Positions 54,753 to 62,944 of a DNA stretch of 64,000 bases are shown in pieces. The position numbers and the translations under genes are program-made. The notes beneath the pieces are model-generated. The model had not been told where the DNA came from and searched no databases. It saw only the letters and a program-made list of their open reading frames with translations. How positions within the stretch are numbered: position 1 is the first letter of the stretch; the number at the start of each line of letters is the position of its first letter. The DNA comes from Aurantiacibacter sp. MUD61. GTDB lineage: Bacteria > Pseudomonadota > Alphaproteobacteria > Sphingomonadales > Sphingomonadaceae. The stretch lies in assembly GCF_027912455.1 (NCBI RefSeq), contig NZ_CP115446.1, positions 2,193,501-2,257,500 on the forward strand, read 5' to 3'.

Positions 54753-56153
54753 TTGCCAAGACTTGTCGTCATATCGAACCGCGTCGCCGTACCCAAGGCG
54801 CGCGGGGTCGCTGGCGCGCAGGGAGGGCTTGCTGGCGCGCTCAACTCCGCTTTGAAGGCCAATGGTGGGATCTGGTTCGGCTGGTCCGGGCAGGAGACAG
54901 ACAAATTCACCGGCAGCGTGAATTATGTCCGCTCCGCCGAGGGCGTCACCACCGCCACGATTGACCTCGAAAAGCAGGACATCGACGAATATTACAACGG
55001 CTACGCCAATTCGACGCTGTGGCCGCTCTTCCACTACCGAATCGACCTCGCCCGGTATGAGCGCGAATTTGCCAAGGGATATGAGCGGGTTAATGAGCGG
55101 ATCGCAGAAAGCGTCCTGCCATTGATCGAGCCGGACGATCAGGTATGGGTGCACGACTATCACATGTTGCCGCTCGCCGAGCGATTGCGCAGCATGGGGA
55201 TCAAGAACCGCATCGGGTTCTTCCTCCACACGCCGTGGCCGCCCACCAATCTGTTCGTCTCATTGCCCTATCACGAGCGGTTGGTGCGCGCGATGTTGCA
55301 CTACGATTTACTCGGCTTCCAGAACAACACCTGGCTAGAAAGCTTCCTGCATTACTGCGGTAAGGAGCTGGGCGCTCAGGTCGACCATGAAACCGGCGCG
55401 ATAACATTCGAAGGCCGCACGACTTATGCGCGCGCCTATCCCATCGGCATCGATTTCGATTTCTTTACCAGCAAGGGCGATACGGGCGAGGCGCGCCAGG
55501 CACAGCAACGCCTGTTGTCCTCCACCCGTCGCCGTACCGCCATGATCGGCGTCGACCGGCTCGATTATTCCAAAGGCCTGCCCGAACGGCTCGACGGTAT
55601 TTCGCGCTTCTTCGACCGCTATCCCGAGCGCGTTCGCGACCTCGTCTTCATCCAGATCGCGCCGCCCAGTCGAGAGGATATCGGCAGCTATCAGGATATT
55701 CGCGCCACGCTTGAGCAAAAGGCGGGTCAGATCAACGGCGCGCGCAGCGATGTCGATGTCGTTCCGGTGCGCTATGTGAATAAGGGGTACAGCCAGGAAG
55801 AGATCTTCGGCTTCTACCGCGCTGCGAAAATCGGCCTTGTGACGCCGCTGCGTGACGGCATGAACCTTGTCGCCAAGGAATATATCGCCGCGCAGGACCC
55901 TGAGGATCCCGGCGTGCTCATCCTTTCGCGCTTTGCGGGCGCTGCGCAGCAGCTCGATTGCGACGGGGAGGGCGCCTTGCTGATCAATCCGCACAGTTCG
56001 GATGATCTAGCGCACAATATCGCCAAGGCGCTCGACATGCCGCTGGAGGAGCGCAAGATGCGCCACCAGAACCAGCTGAAAAGCGTGCGCGAGGAGAATA
56101 TCGAACGTTGGACGGACAATTTCGTCAGCGATCTCGCCAGTCTGGCCAGCTAG
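54753..56153 (+). CDS. otsA: Trehalose-6-phosphate synthase
   Basis: OtsA joins UDP-glucose and glucose 6-phosphate. The 466-residue GT20 enzyme begins MPRLVVISNRVAVPK, has the VWVHDYHMLPLAE loop near residue 130, GVDRLDYSKGLPERL near 265 and the sugar-nucleotide site DGMNLVAKEYIA near 365. TTG 54753 follows AGGGGA; no ATG gives the standard N-terminus. With otsB and the GH15 gene it forms a complete trehalose turnover unit. It ends 3 bases before the convergent response regulator. Confidence 0.95.
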   Translation: MPRLVVISNRVAVPKARGVAGAQGGLAGALNSALKANGGIWFGWSGQETDKFTGSVNYVRSAEGVTTATIDLEKQDIDEYYNGYANSTLWPLFHYRIDLARYEREFAKGYERVNERIAESVLPLIEPDDQVWVHDYHMLPLAERLRSMGIKNRIGFFLHTPWPPTNLFVSLPYHERLVRAMLHYDLLGFQNNTWLESFLHYCGKELGAQVDHETGAITFEGRTTYARAYPIGIDFDFFTSKGDTGEARQAQQRLLSSTRRRTAMIGVDRLDYSKGLPERLDGISRFFDRYPERVRDLVFIQIAPPSREDIGSYQDIRATLEQKAGQINGARSDVDVVPVRYVNKGYSQEEIFGFYRAAKIGLVTPLRDGMNLVAKEYIAAQDPEDPGVLILSRFAGAAQQLDCDGEGALLINPHSSDDLAHNIAKALDMPLEERKMRHQNQLKSVREENIERWTDNFVSDLASLAS

Positions 56154-56156
56154 GCC

Positions 56157-56612
56157 TTAAAGCAGCCGCGAACTCGACGGCGGCATCACCGGCTCCGGAT
56201 CTACATCCGCGAAGAGAGCCCGGCCGCTGCGCCGGGCGCCGGCCTCTCGCGAGCGGAGCACCTGCCTCACACGGAAAATCAGCATTTTCTCACTGAACGG
56301 CTTGCGGATGTAATCCTGCGCGCCGTTGTAATAGGCGACCTGCTCATCCTTGATGCCGTGCACGCCTGTCAGCATGACGACCGGAATATCGAAGAAGCGC
56401 GGGCTGTGGCGAAGTCGGCGTAGCAACGAGCTGCCGTTTTCGCCCGGCATGTTCTGATCGAGCAGGATCAGGTCGGGCTTGCGCCGGGTTAGCACCTGAA
56501 GTGCGGCTTTCGTATCGCTCACCCAGCCACAGGCATGGCCCGCATCGATCAGGATCTGCGCGGCGTGTTCGGCAATGATATCGTCATCATCGACGACGAG
56601 TATGTAAGCCAT
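56157..56612 (-). CDS. Single-domain response regulator
   Basis: A 151-residue CheY-like receiver with a short basic C-terminal tail and no output domain. The acidic pocket is in ILVVDDDDIIAE, the phosphoacceptor Asp in LILLDQNMPGENG near residue 54, the Thr in VVMLTGVHG and the Lys in YIRKPFSEKM. No histidine kinase is next to it. ATG 56612 follows GAGGACC. Confidence 0.88.
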   Translation of the reverse strand: MAYILVVDDDDIIAEHAAQILIDAGHACGWVSDTKAALQVLTRRKPDLILLDQNMPGENGSSLLRRLRHSPRFFDIPVVMLTGVHGIKDEQVAYYNGAQDYIRKPFSEKMLIFRVRQVLRSREAGARRSGRALFADVDPEPVMPPSSSRLL

Positions 56613-56694
56613 GTCGGTCCTCCTCGGGCCAGCTTGCCAGAGGATTGCCACGCATTGATTCTAAACGGATTTATGCTTGCCTAGTCAGTAACCC

Positions 56695-57144
56695 TTAGAA
56701 GGTTGCACCTGTGTAGATGGCGAGGCCCACCAAGACGACCAGCGCAACTTGGGACAGGCTGAAAAGGGCAAAGCGAACCACAACTCTGTTCCAGGTGGCC
56801 TGCACGATCGAGTGGGCAATGCGCAAAACGACATAGACCCAGCCGACGAGGGCAATCAGTTGTTCGTCGTTCAGGCTGAAAGACGCCTGTGTGGCCAGTA
56901 GCGCCATGGAGAGCATGACAGCATAAAATACCGTAGGTGCCTCATGCAGGTGATTGAAATTATGCGCCTTCCATTGTGTCTGGGGCGGCAAAAGCTTGTC
57001 GAGCGAAGCATCCGGATCGCGCGCCAGACTGTCCGGATCGACATTCGCTTTCAGCATACCGGGAAGCCGCGTCGCGTACATCCACAGGCACATGACGAGC
57101 GTCCACGCGGCAAGAGCGATCACGGGTTCGAGTATCATTACCAT
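56695..57144 (-). CDS. MAPEG-family membrane protein (copy 2)
   Basis: A 149-residue four-helix membrane protein of the MAPEG family, which includes glutathione transferases and leukotriene synthases. WKAHNFNHLHEAPTVFYAV near residue 60 and YVVLRIAHSIVQATWN near 105 are typical of bacterial members. Its partner at 57155-57598 is clearly a paralogue with the same core, so a tandem duplication is likely. No GSH-dependent activity is proven. Confidence 0.85.
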   Translation of the reverse strand: MVMILEPVIALAAWTLVMCLWMYATRLPGMLKANVDPDSLARDPDASLDKLLPPQTQWKAHNFNHLHEAPTVFYAVMLSMALLATQASFSLNDEQLIALVGWVYVVLRIAHSIVQATWNRVVVRFALFSLSQVALVVLVGLAIYTGATF

Positions 57145-57154
57145 GGCTTGTGCG

Positions 57155-57598
57155 TCAGATGGTGAGGAGCAGTGCGCGGATAGCCATCACCAGCAGAATC
57201 ACGCTGCTGATGACGAAGATCATCAGGCGGATGGGGATGGTGTTGACGAGCGACTGCCACAGGGAATGGACGATGCGTAAGGCGACATAGGCCCAGGCGA
57301 GCCACACATCGAGCTGCGCCGCGCCTGCCAGCGCCAGGATCACCACCACGGCGTAAAACACCGTCGGCTGTTCCATCAGATGGGCGTAATTGTGTGCTTT
57401 CCAGTTCACCTTGTCCGGTATAAGCCCTTCCAGATCCTGCCCGCGTCCACCGGCTTTCGCTTTGCTTACGCCTCCCGGCTCGCCACGTGCGGAACGCATC
57501 TGCTTGATCGCTGGAAAGCGTGTGCCCGCCATCCAGAACAGCATGATCATGGACCAGATCGCCAGAGCGGCGGCCGGTGCGAGAATGGCGGTATTCAT
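57155..57598 (-). CDS. MAPEG-family membrane protein (copy 1)
   Basis: A 147-residue paralogue of the following gene: WKAHNYAHLMEQPTVFYAVV near residue 65 and YVALRIVHSLWQSLVNTIP near 107 match it position for position, while the loop between helices 1 and 2 has diverged. ATG 57598 has GAGGAG upstream. The pair lies downstream of the threonine dehydratase on the same strand. Confidence 0.88.
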   Translation of the reverse strand: MNTAILAPAAALAIWSMIMLFWMAGTRFPAIKQMRSARGEPGGVSKAKAGGRGQDLEGLIPDKVNWKAHNYAHLMEQPTVFYAVVVILALAGAAQLDVWLAWAYVALRIVHSLWQSLVNTIPIRLMIFVISSVILLVMAIRALLLTI

Positions 57599-57688
57599 GT
57601 GTCAAACTCCTCCCCGTGAGCGGTGGAGGGAGACTGGCGAGCGGCAATTAGATTGTCAATTGCAACCTATTTGCTGTCCACTGTGCGC

Positions 57689-58654
57689 TTAACCGTTAAG
57701 CACTGCAGCAAAGGATGCGGCATCGGTATTACCGCCGGTGATCATCACTGCGGTGGCGTCGTCCGCCTCGATCCTGCCGCTCAGAACGGATGCCAGCGCT
57801 GCCGCACCGCCGGGCTCGACGACAAGCCGCATGTGGGAAAAGGCAAAGCGCTGCGCTTCCCTGATCTCTTGCTCTGAAACGCGCGCCCATTCGCGGCAAT
57901 GGGCTTTCATCACCGCGAAATTGATCGGGAAAGTCTTGAAGGTCTGGATCGCATCGCAGGCGGTGGGGGGAGGGTTCTCTCCAACGCTCTGGATTTCACC
58001 TGTTTCGAGGCTGCGGCACACATCGTCCCAGCCTTCGGGTTCTACCGGAATGACGCTCGCATCGGGGCAGGCGAGGGCGAGACCAGCGGTGAGGCCTCCG
58101 CCGCCGCAGCAGGCGATGATTTTCGACACCGGACGGTCAATCTGCGCAAGCATTTGGTGGGCGATTTCTATACCTGCGCTCCCCTGTCCTTCAATCACCC
58201 ACGGATCGCCATAGGCGTGCGCGTAGGTCGCGCCCTTTTCGGAAGCGATGCCCTGTGCGATTGCCTCGCGGTTTTCGGTCATCCGGTCATAGGTGACCAC
58301 CTTCGCGCCCAAGCTCTTGGTCCGCTCCAGTTTCACGTGGGGTGCATCCTCCGGCATGACGATGGTCGCCTCGATCCCCAGCTCGCGCGCGGCCCAGGCT
58401 ATGCCCTGTGCGTGGTTGCCGCTCGACACCGCGACGACGCCGCGTCCCCGCTCTTCATCCGACAGATCGGTCAGCCGATGCCATGCGCCGCGGATCTTGA
58501 AGGCGCCGATGGGCTGCAGGCAATCGGCCTTGGCATAGATAGTCCTTCCCTGCGCTTCGAATGGGATCAGCGGGGTGGGCGGCAGGATCGCGGCGATTTT
58601 CTGGGCAGCGCGGATCACGCCTTCGTGGGTCGGCTCTCTTTGGGTGTCTTTCAT
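57689..58654 (-). CDS. Threonine/serine dehydratase (PLP-dependent)
   Basis: A 321-residue fold-type II PLP enzyme without a regulatory ACT domain, hence the catabolic or short type. The PLP lysine is in QPIGAFKIRGA near residue 53, the phosphate loop in CCGGGGLTAGLAL near 185 and the C-terminal MITGGNTD follows. It deaminates threonine or serine to 2-oxo acid. Serine racemase-like activity is an alternative. ATG 58654 was chosen over GTG 58660; no clear ribosome binding site separates them. Confidence 0.88.
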   Translation of the reverse strand: MKDTQREPTHEGVIRAAQKIAAILPPTPLIPFEAQGRTIYAKADCLQPIGAFKIRGAWHRLTDLSDEERGRGVVAVSSGNHAQGIAWAARELGIEATIVMPEDAPHVKLERTKSLGAKVVTYDRMTENREAIAQGIASEKGATYAHAYGDPWVIEGQGSAGIEIAHQMLAQIDRPVSKIIACCGGGGLTAGLALACPDASVIPVEPEGWDDVCRSLETGEIQSVGENPPPTACDAIQTFKTFPINFAVMKAHCREWARVSEQEIREAQRFAFSHMRLVVEPGGAAALASVLSGRIEADDATAVMITGGNTDAASFAAVLNG

Positions 58655-58831
58655 CGTCACGATGTCTTACGCCTTTCCTACAAACTGTCACGCGCGTCAT
58701 GCCGGAGGGATGTTGTTAAATCGGCATTTTTCCGCAGATTTTAGCGCCTTTGAGAGGCACGAGCGAATGGCGGTTTTCTCTCTCTTGGACACTGTCACAC
58801 CTGTCACACCTTGCCTCTTTCGGCGAAATGG

Positions 58832-58857
58832 GGAACGGGGAGACCACATGACCCGTT
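58832..58857 (+). promoter_or_regulatory. EcfG-type general stress promoter upstream of the DHS-like gene
   Basis: GGAAC at 58832-58836 and CGTT at 58854-58857 with a 17-base spacer match the EcfG consensus. The ATG at 58891 is 33 bases downstream. Two 9-base direct repeats (58792-58800 and 58801-58809) lie just upstream and could be an operator, but no regulator is suggested. Confidence 0.7.
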
Positions 58858-58890
58858 TTGCGGGCAAACCGGACAGGAGTTTCCCGATTC

Positions 58891-59952
58891 ATGAGTGACA
58901 AGCCCATCAACGACACCCGCAAGGCTGAACTGCTGAGCACCGAGGTCGAGCACATCGACATCACCAGCTTCGACGCGCGCCCGATCATCGATTCGATGAA
59001 GAAGATGAGCTTCACCAGCCGCGATCTCGCCAATGCGACCGGCATCTACAACCAGATGCTCAGCGACAAGGATTGCACCATCTTCCTCGTCATCGCGGGT
59101 TCGACCAGCGCGGGCGGCTGCATGGATCTGTATGCGGAGCTGATCCGCAACAACATGGTCGATTGCGTCGTGGCGACGGGTGCGACCATCGTCGACATGG
59201 ACTTCTTCGAAGGGCTTGGACACAAGCACTACCAAGCGCTGGAAGTGCCCGATGATGACACGCTGCGTTCGCTCTACATCGATCGGATCTACGACACCTA
59301 TATCGATGAAGAACAGCTGCAGGATTGCGACTTCACGATCAACAAGATCGCCAACGACCTGCCGCCGGGCCCTTACTCCAGCCGCGCTTTCATCCGCGAG
59401 ATGGGCAAGTACCTTGTCGACCACGGCAAGAAGGAAAACAGCCTCGTCAAACTCGCCTACGAGCATGACGTGCCGATCTTCTGCCCCGCCTTCGTGGACA
59501 GCTCCGCTGGTTTTGGGCTGGTGAAGCACCAGGTCGACCAGATGGAGAAGGGCGAGCCCTATTTGATGATCGACGCCGTGGCCGACTTCCGCGAACTGAC
59601 CGATATCAAGATGAAGAGCGGTGACAGCGGCCTGCTGATGGTCGGCGGCGGTGTGCCGAAGAACTTCATCCAGGATACGGTCGTTTGTGCGGAGATCCTC
59701 GGCCATGAAGACGTTTCGGTCCACAAATACGCCGTGCAGATCACCGTCGCCGATGTGCGCGATGGCGCCTGCTCATCCTCGACGCTTCAGGAAGCGGCGA
59801 GTTGGGGCAAGGTTTCGACCGCGATCGAGCAGATGGTGTTCGCAGAAGCGGGTTCGGTCATGCCGCTGCTCGCCAGCGATGCCTACCACCGCGGCCACTG
59901 GAAGACCCGCGACAAGCGCCGCTGGGCGAAGCTGTTCGACAAGGACGCTTAG
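58891..59952 (+). CDS. Deoxyhypusine synthase-like protein (altered polyamine site)
   Basis: A 353-residue Rossmann-type protein homologous to eukaryotic and archaeal deoxyhypusine synthase. Bacteria have no eIF5A, so the reaction must differ. The catalytic lysine region is conserved (EAASWGKV, Lys307). By-eye alignment to the human enzyme puts Phe208, Asn258 and Cys294 where the spermidine-binding Asp243, His288 and Asp316 stand. The NAD region GSTSAGG is present. Homospermidine-type or other polyamine aminobutyl transfer is possible, supported by the decarboxylase 1.7 kb on. ATG 58891 has CAGGAG upstream; the extension to 58858 overlaps the promoter. Confidence 0.82.
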   Translation: MSDKPINDTRKAELLSTEVEHIDITSFDARPIIDSMKKMSFTSRDLANATGIYNQMLSDKDCTIFLVIAGSTSAGGCMDLYAELIRNNMVDCVVATGATIVDMDFFEGLGHKHYQALEVPDDDTLRSLYIDRIYDTYIDEEQLQDCDFTINKIANDLPPGPYSSRAFIREMGKYLVDHGKKENSLVKLAYEHDVPIFCPAFVDSSAGFGLVKHQVDQMEKGEPYLMIDAVADFRELTDIKMKSGDSGLLMVGGGVPKNFIQDTVVCAEILGHEDVSVHKYAVQITVADVRDGACSSSTLQEAASWGKVSTAIEQMVFAEAGSVMPLLASDAYHRGHWKTRDKRRWAKLFDKDA

Positions 59953-59958
59953 GGTCTC

Positions 59959-60912
59959 CTAAGCGCCCGTCAGCGGCTCGCGGCTGTTGAGGTTCTTGGC
60001 AAGGTCAGCGATCCGTGCGAACTGGTCGACGGTACGCTGCATGCGGTGGCGATCGTCGGCGGCGTCGATGCTGCCGCTTTCGAACATGTTGCCGGTTTTG
60101 AGTGTCACCACGATGCCTCCCTCGTGGAAGATCGTGGCGATGCCTTCGCCGCTGTAACTGCGTTCGAGAGCGATCAGCCGCTCGACATAGAGCGGGTCGA
60201 TCAGGTGCCGCGCCTCGACCTGGTCGGTCGTGTAAATGTCGAAGCGGTCCTCGAAATCGGGATGGGTCATGTCGGCGTAGTCGAGTTGCATGCCGGCGAC
60301 CTTGATGCTGTCCCGCTTGCCGCCGAAGAAGGTGCGGTGCGCATTGTCGCGAACCAACAGCGTGGTGCCGTGAAAGCGGCGCTTGTAGCCGATGCTCATC
60401 ACGATGCCGCGAAAGACTGTGACCCAGCGGCGGTTCTTGCCCGATCCCCGGCGCTCTTCCAGCTTCGCCTCATGCAACATGAAAGGAATGCCGCCGATAT
60501 CGCCGCTCCAGCGGTCTTCGAAATGCGTCCGATCATGACTCGGTAAGAGCTTGCAGGCCTTGGCGAGTTCGAACGGCATGCCGGCTTCGCAATCATGCGC
60601 ATATTCGATCCCGAGCGTGTCAGCGATCGCATCATTGATGCCGATCTTCACATTTCGTACCGCCTTGGAGACCGGCATCTGCGCCCACGCAAAGCCTATG
60701 CCGCCGAGGAAAAAACCGCCCCAAAGGACTGGCAGATAGTCGATCTGGAATGCGATCAGGGCGAAAGCCATCAGCGGCAACACGACGACCAGCACCATAA
60801 AGCGCCGATTCCACGTCTTTTTTTTGGCCTCCTCGCGGACAGCCTTCTGGTCTTCCAGCCACTGCCCCAGATCGCCCGCCAGCAATGCATCCACATCGGG
60901 ACGCTCAATCAT
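59959..60912 (-). CDS. DUF3137 membrane protein
   Basis: A 317-residue protein with a charged N-terminus, two membrane helices (about 37-75) and a cytosolic or periplasmic beta-rich domain (about 100-300) of the DUF3137 type. It is often found beside lemA, as here, in divergent orientation, and is presumed to work with it; its biochemical role is unknown. ATG 60912 follows GGGGAA; the earlier in-frame ATG at 60951 has none. It is convergent with the DHS-like gene. Confidence 0.85.
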   Translation of the reverse strand: MIERPDVDALLAGDLGQWLEDQKAVREEAKKKTWNRRFMVLVVVLPLMAFALIAFQIDYLPVLWGGFFLGGIGFAWAQMPVSKAVRNVKIGINDAIADTLGIEYAHDCEAGMPFELAKACKLLPSHDRTHFEDRWSGDIGGIPFMLHEAKLEERRGSGKNRRWVTVFRGIVMSIGYKRRFHGTTLLVRDNAHRTFFGGKRDSIKVAGMQLDYADMTHPDFEDRFDIYTTDQVEARHLIDPLYVERLIALERSYSGEGIATIFHEGGIVVTLKTGNMFESGSIDAADDRHRMQRTVDQFARIADLAKNLNSREPLTGA

Positions 60913-60985
60913 TTCCCCAATCCCCTTTTCCTGAGCTGAAAGGCATGGCACAGATCACTTTACAAATGGAAGGGTGGGAAAACCG

Positions 60986-61537
60986 ATGGAATTCATTTTG
61001 CTCGGGATTGTGGTGGTCCTCGTCGTCTTGGGGATCGGTATTTACAACAAGCTGGTCGCGCTGCGTCAGAATGTGAACCAGGGCGTGGCCGATATCGACG
61101 CGCAACTGCGCCAGCGGCACGATCTCATCCCCAATCTCGTCAGCACTGTGAAGGGCTATGCTGCCCACGAACAGGAGACGCTGGAAAGCGTGATTGCCGC
61201 GCGCAACCACGCCGCCAGCGGTTCGATCAATTCCGCCGATGAGCAGACCCTGCGCGTCGCGCTCGACAAGTTGCTAGCACTGGGAGAGGCCTATCCGGAC
61301 CTCAAAGCCAGCAGCAATTTTCAGGAACTTCAGCGCGAGCTATCCGATGTAGAGGATAAGCTTGCTGCTGCCCGCCGGGCGCTCAATGCCGCGGTCTCAC
61401 GCTACAACACTGGGCGTGAGAGTTTTCCCGCGGTCTTGTTTGCCGGAATGCTTGGCTTTGAAGAGGCCGATTTCCACCGGTTGGATGACAGCGAAAAGGG
61501 TGTTGTTGACCAAGTGCCGAATGTTCAATTTTCCTGA
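60986..61537 (+). CDS. LemA-family membrane protein
   Basis: A 183-residue protein with an N-terminal membrane helix (MEFILLGIVVVLVVLGIGIY) and a helical bundle carrying the family core QGVADIDAQLRQRHDLIPNL near residue 33 and RRALNAAVSRYNTGRESFP near 133. LemA proteins are membrane-tethered and of unknown function, and often pair with TPM or DUF3137 genes. ATG 60986 is preferred over GTG 60974. Confidence 0.9.
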   Translation: MEFILLGIVVVLVVLGIGIYNKLVALRQNVNQGVADIDAQLRQRHDLIPNLVSTVKGYAAHEQETLESVIAARNHAASGSINSADEQTLRVALDKLLALGEAYPDLKASSNFQELQRELSDVEDKLAAARRALNAAVSRYNTGRESFPAVLFAGMLGFEEADFHRLDDSEKGVVDQVPNVQFS

Positions 61538-61568
61538 TCGATTTGCGTCTTCGATTTCACTTGCAGTT

Positions 61569-61668
61569 CAGCGGAAGCGATTTATACGCGCGCTTTCGCT
61601 GCCCCATGGGACACCCTCCGCAAGGCAGCCTGCTTTGAGCTTTTTGGTTTAACGCCTTAGGGGGTCCC
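61569..61668 (+). promoter_or_regulatory. Structured leader of the decarboxylase gene, speF-like
   Basis: A first hairpin pairs 61569-61579 with 61591-61601. A second, longer one pairs 61608-61612 and 61614-61616 with 61660-61668, enclosing an inner stem of 61622-61626 with 61654-61658. The second covers the AGGGGG ribosome binding site (61659-61664) ahead of TTG 61674. Alphaproteobacterial ornithine decarboxylase genes carry a known speF leader motif; this may be a member. The pairing is seen; the identity is inferred. Confidence 0.45.
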
Positions 61669-61673
61669 TTGAA

Positions 61674-62879
61674 TTGCACCAATTTTCTGATGCCAAGGCT
61701 GTAGTTCGCGCTTTCGCGCCGGACGAACCTGTTATCCTCAATCGCCCGCATGCTGCTGCGCGCGCCGCCCGCTTCTTTACAGAGAAGTTTCCGGGCACCT
61801 CGATGTATGCGGTGAAGGCGAATCCGTCGCCCGATCTGATCCAGATTCTCTGGGACAATGGCGTGACGCATTACGACGTCGCGTCCATCGGTGAAGTGCG
61901 TCTTGTGCGCGGCCTGCTGCCGGACGCGACGCTGTGTTTCATGCACCCGGTCAAGACCCCGCGAGCGATCAAGGATGCCTATTTCGATCATGGCGTGAAG
62001 ACTTTTAGCCTCGACACAGTCGAAGAGCTGGAGAAGATCGTCGCCGCAACCACCGATGAGCACGGCAATGCCGCGAGCGATCTGAACCTGCTGGTGCGGC
62101 TGCGCGTATCATCCGAGCATTCGCAGCTCTCGCTCGCATCCAAGTTTGGTGTCGATCTCGCCGATGCGGCGCCGCTTTTGCAGGCAACTCGCCAGTATTG
62201 CGATGCGTTGGGCATCTGCTTCCATGTCGGTAGCCAGGCCATGACGCCGTTCGCCTATGTGCAGGCGCTGGAGCGTGTTCGTGCGGCCATTGCCGAGGCT
62301 GCTGTGACCGTCGACATCATCGATGTCGGTGGCGGCTTCCCCAGCGTTTATCCCGATCTCGAACCGCCTGCGCTCGAAGATTTTTTCGCGATGATCCATC
62401 GCCACTTCGAAGCGCTGCCGATCTCCTACTCGGCGGAGCTTTGGGCGGAGCCCGGTCGTGCGCTGTGCGCCGAATATTCGTCAATCATCGTGCGCGTCGA
62501 AAAGCGCCGCGACAATGAGCTCTACATCAACGATGGCTCCTACGGCGCCCTGTTCGATGCAGCGCATGTCGACTGGCGTTTCCCGGTGCGAGCGCTGGAA
62601 GATGATCTGATCAAGCCCTTGAGCGAATTCGCCTTTTACGGCCCGACTTGCGACGATGCCGATTACATGAAGGGTCCCTTCATGCTGCCAGAAGACATCC
62701 AGGCAGGTGACTATATCGAAATCGGTATGCTCGGTGCATATGGCGCGGCAATGAAGACGGATTTCAATGGCTTCGGCGCGGTCGAAGCAGCCATGGTCAC
62801 AGATGAGCCAATGGCAAGCCTCTATCGCGGCGACCGCCCCGATCCGCGCGCCAGCGATAATGTGGTGAGTTTGCGGTAG
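61674..62879 (+). CDS. PLP-dependent ornithine/lysine-type decarboxylase (fold III)
   Basis: A 401-residue alanine-racemase-fold decarboxylase. The PLP lysine is Lys48 (YAVKANP); HVGSQAMTP, DVGGGFPSVYP and WAEPGRALCAE bind cofactor; the catalytic cysteine of the partner subunit is in YGPTCDDADYM near residue 325. Putrescine from ornithine is the most likely product, with cadaverine possible. It is a plausible supplier for the DHS-like protein upstream. The start is TTG 61674; the next in-frame stop is only 22 bases upstream, so the start is well bounded. Confidence 0.88.
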   Translation: MHQFSDAKAVVRAFAPDEPVILNRPHAAARAARFFTEKFPGTSMYAVKANPSPDLIQILWDNGVTHYDVASIGEVRLVRGLLPDATLCFMHPVKTPRAIKDAYFDHGVKTFSLDTVEELEKIVAATTDEHGNAASDLNLLVRLRVSSEHSQLSLASKFGVDLADAAPLLQATRQYCDALGICFHVGSQAMTPFAYVQALERVRAAIAEAAVTVDIIDVGGGFPSVYPDLEPPALEDFFAMIHRHFEALPISYSAELWAEPGRALCAEYSSIIVRVEKRRDNELYINDGSYGALFDAAHVDWRFPVRALEDDLIKPLSEFAFYGPTCDDADYMKGPFMLPEDIQAGDYIEIGMLGAYGAAMKTDFNGFGAVEAAMVTDEPMASLYRGDRPDPRASDNVVSLR

Positions 62880-62944
62880 GTTTCGCGCTTGCAAATCACA
62901 TTTGGTGTCTTAGTCTGTTGCTACACCTGATGGGAGGTTTGAAG

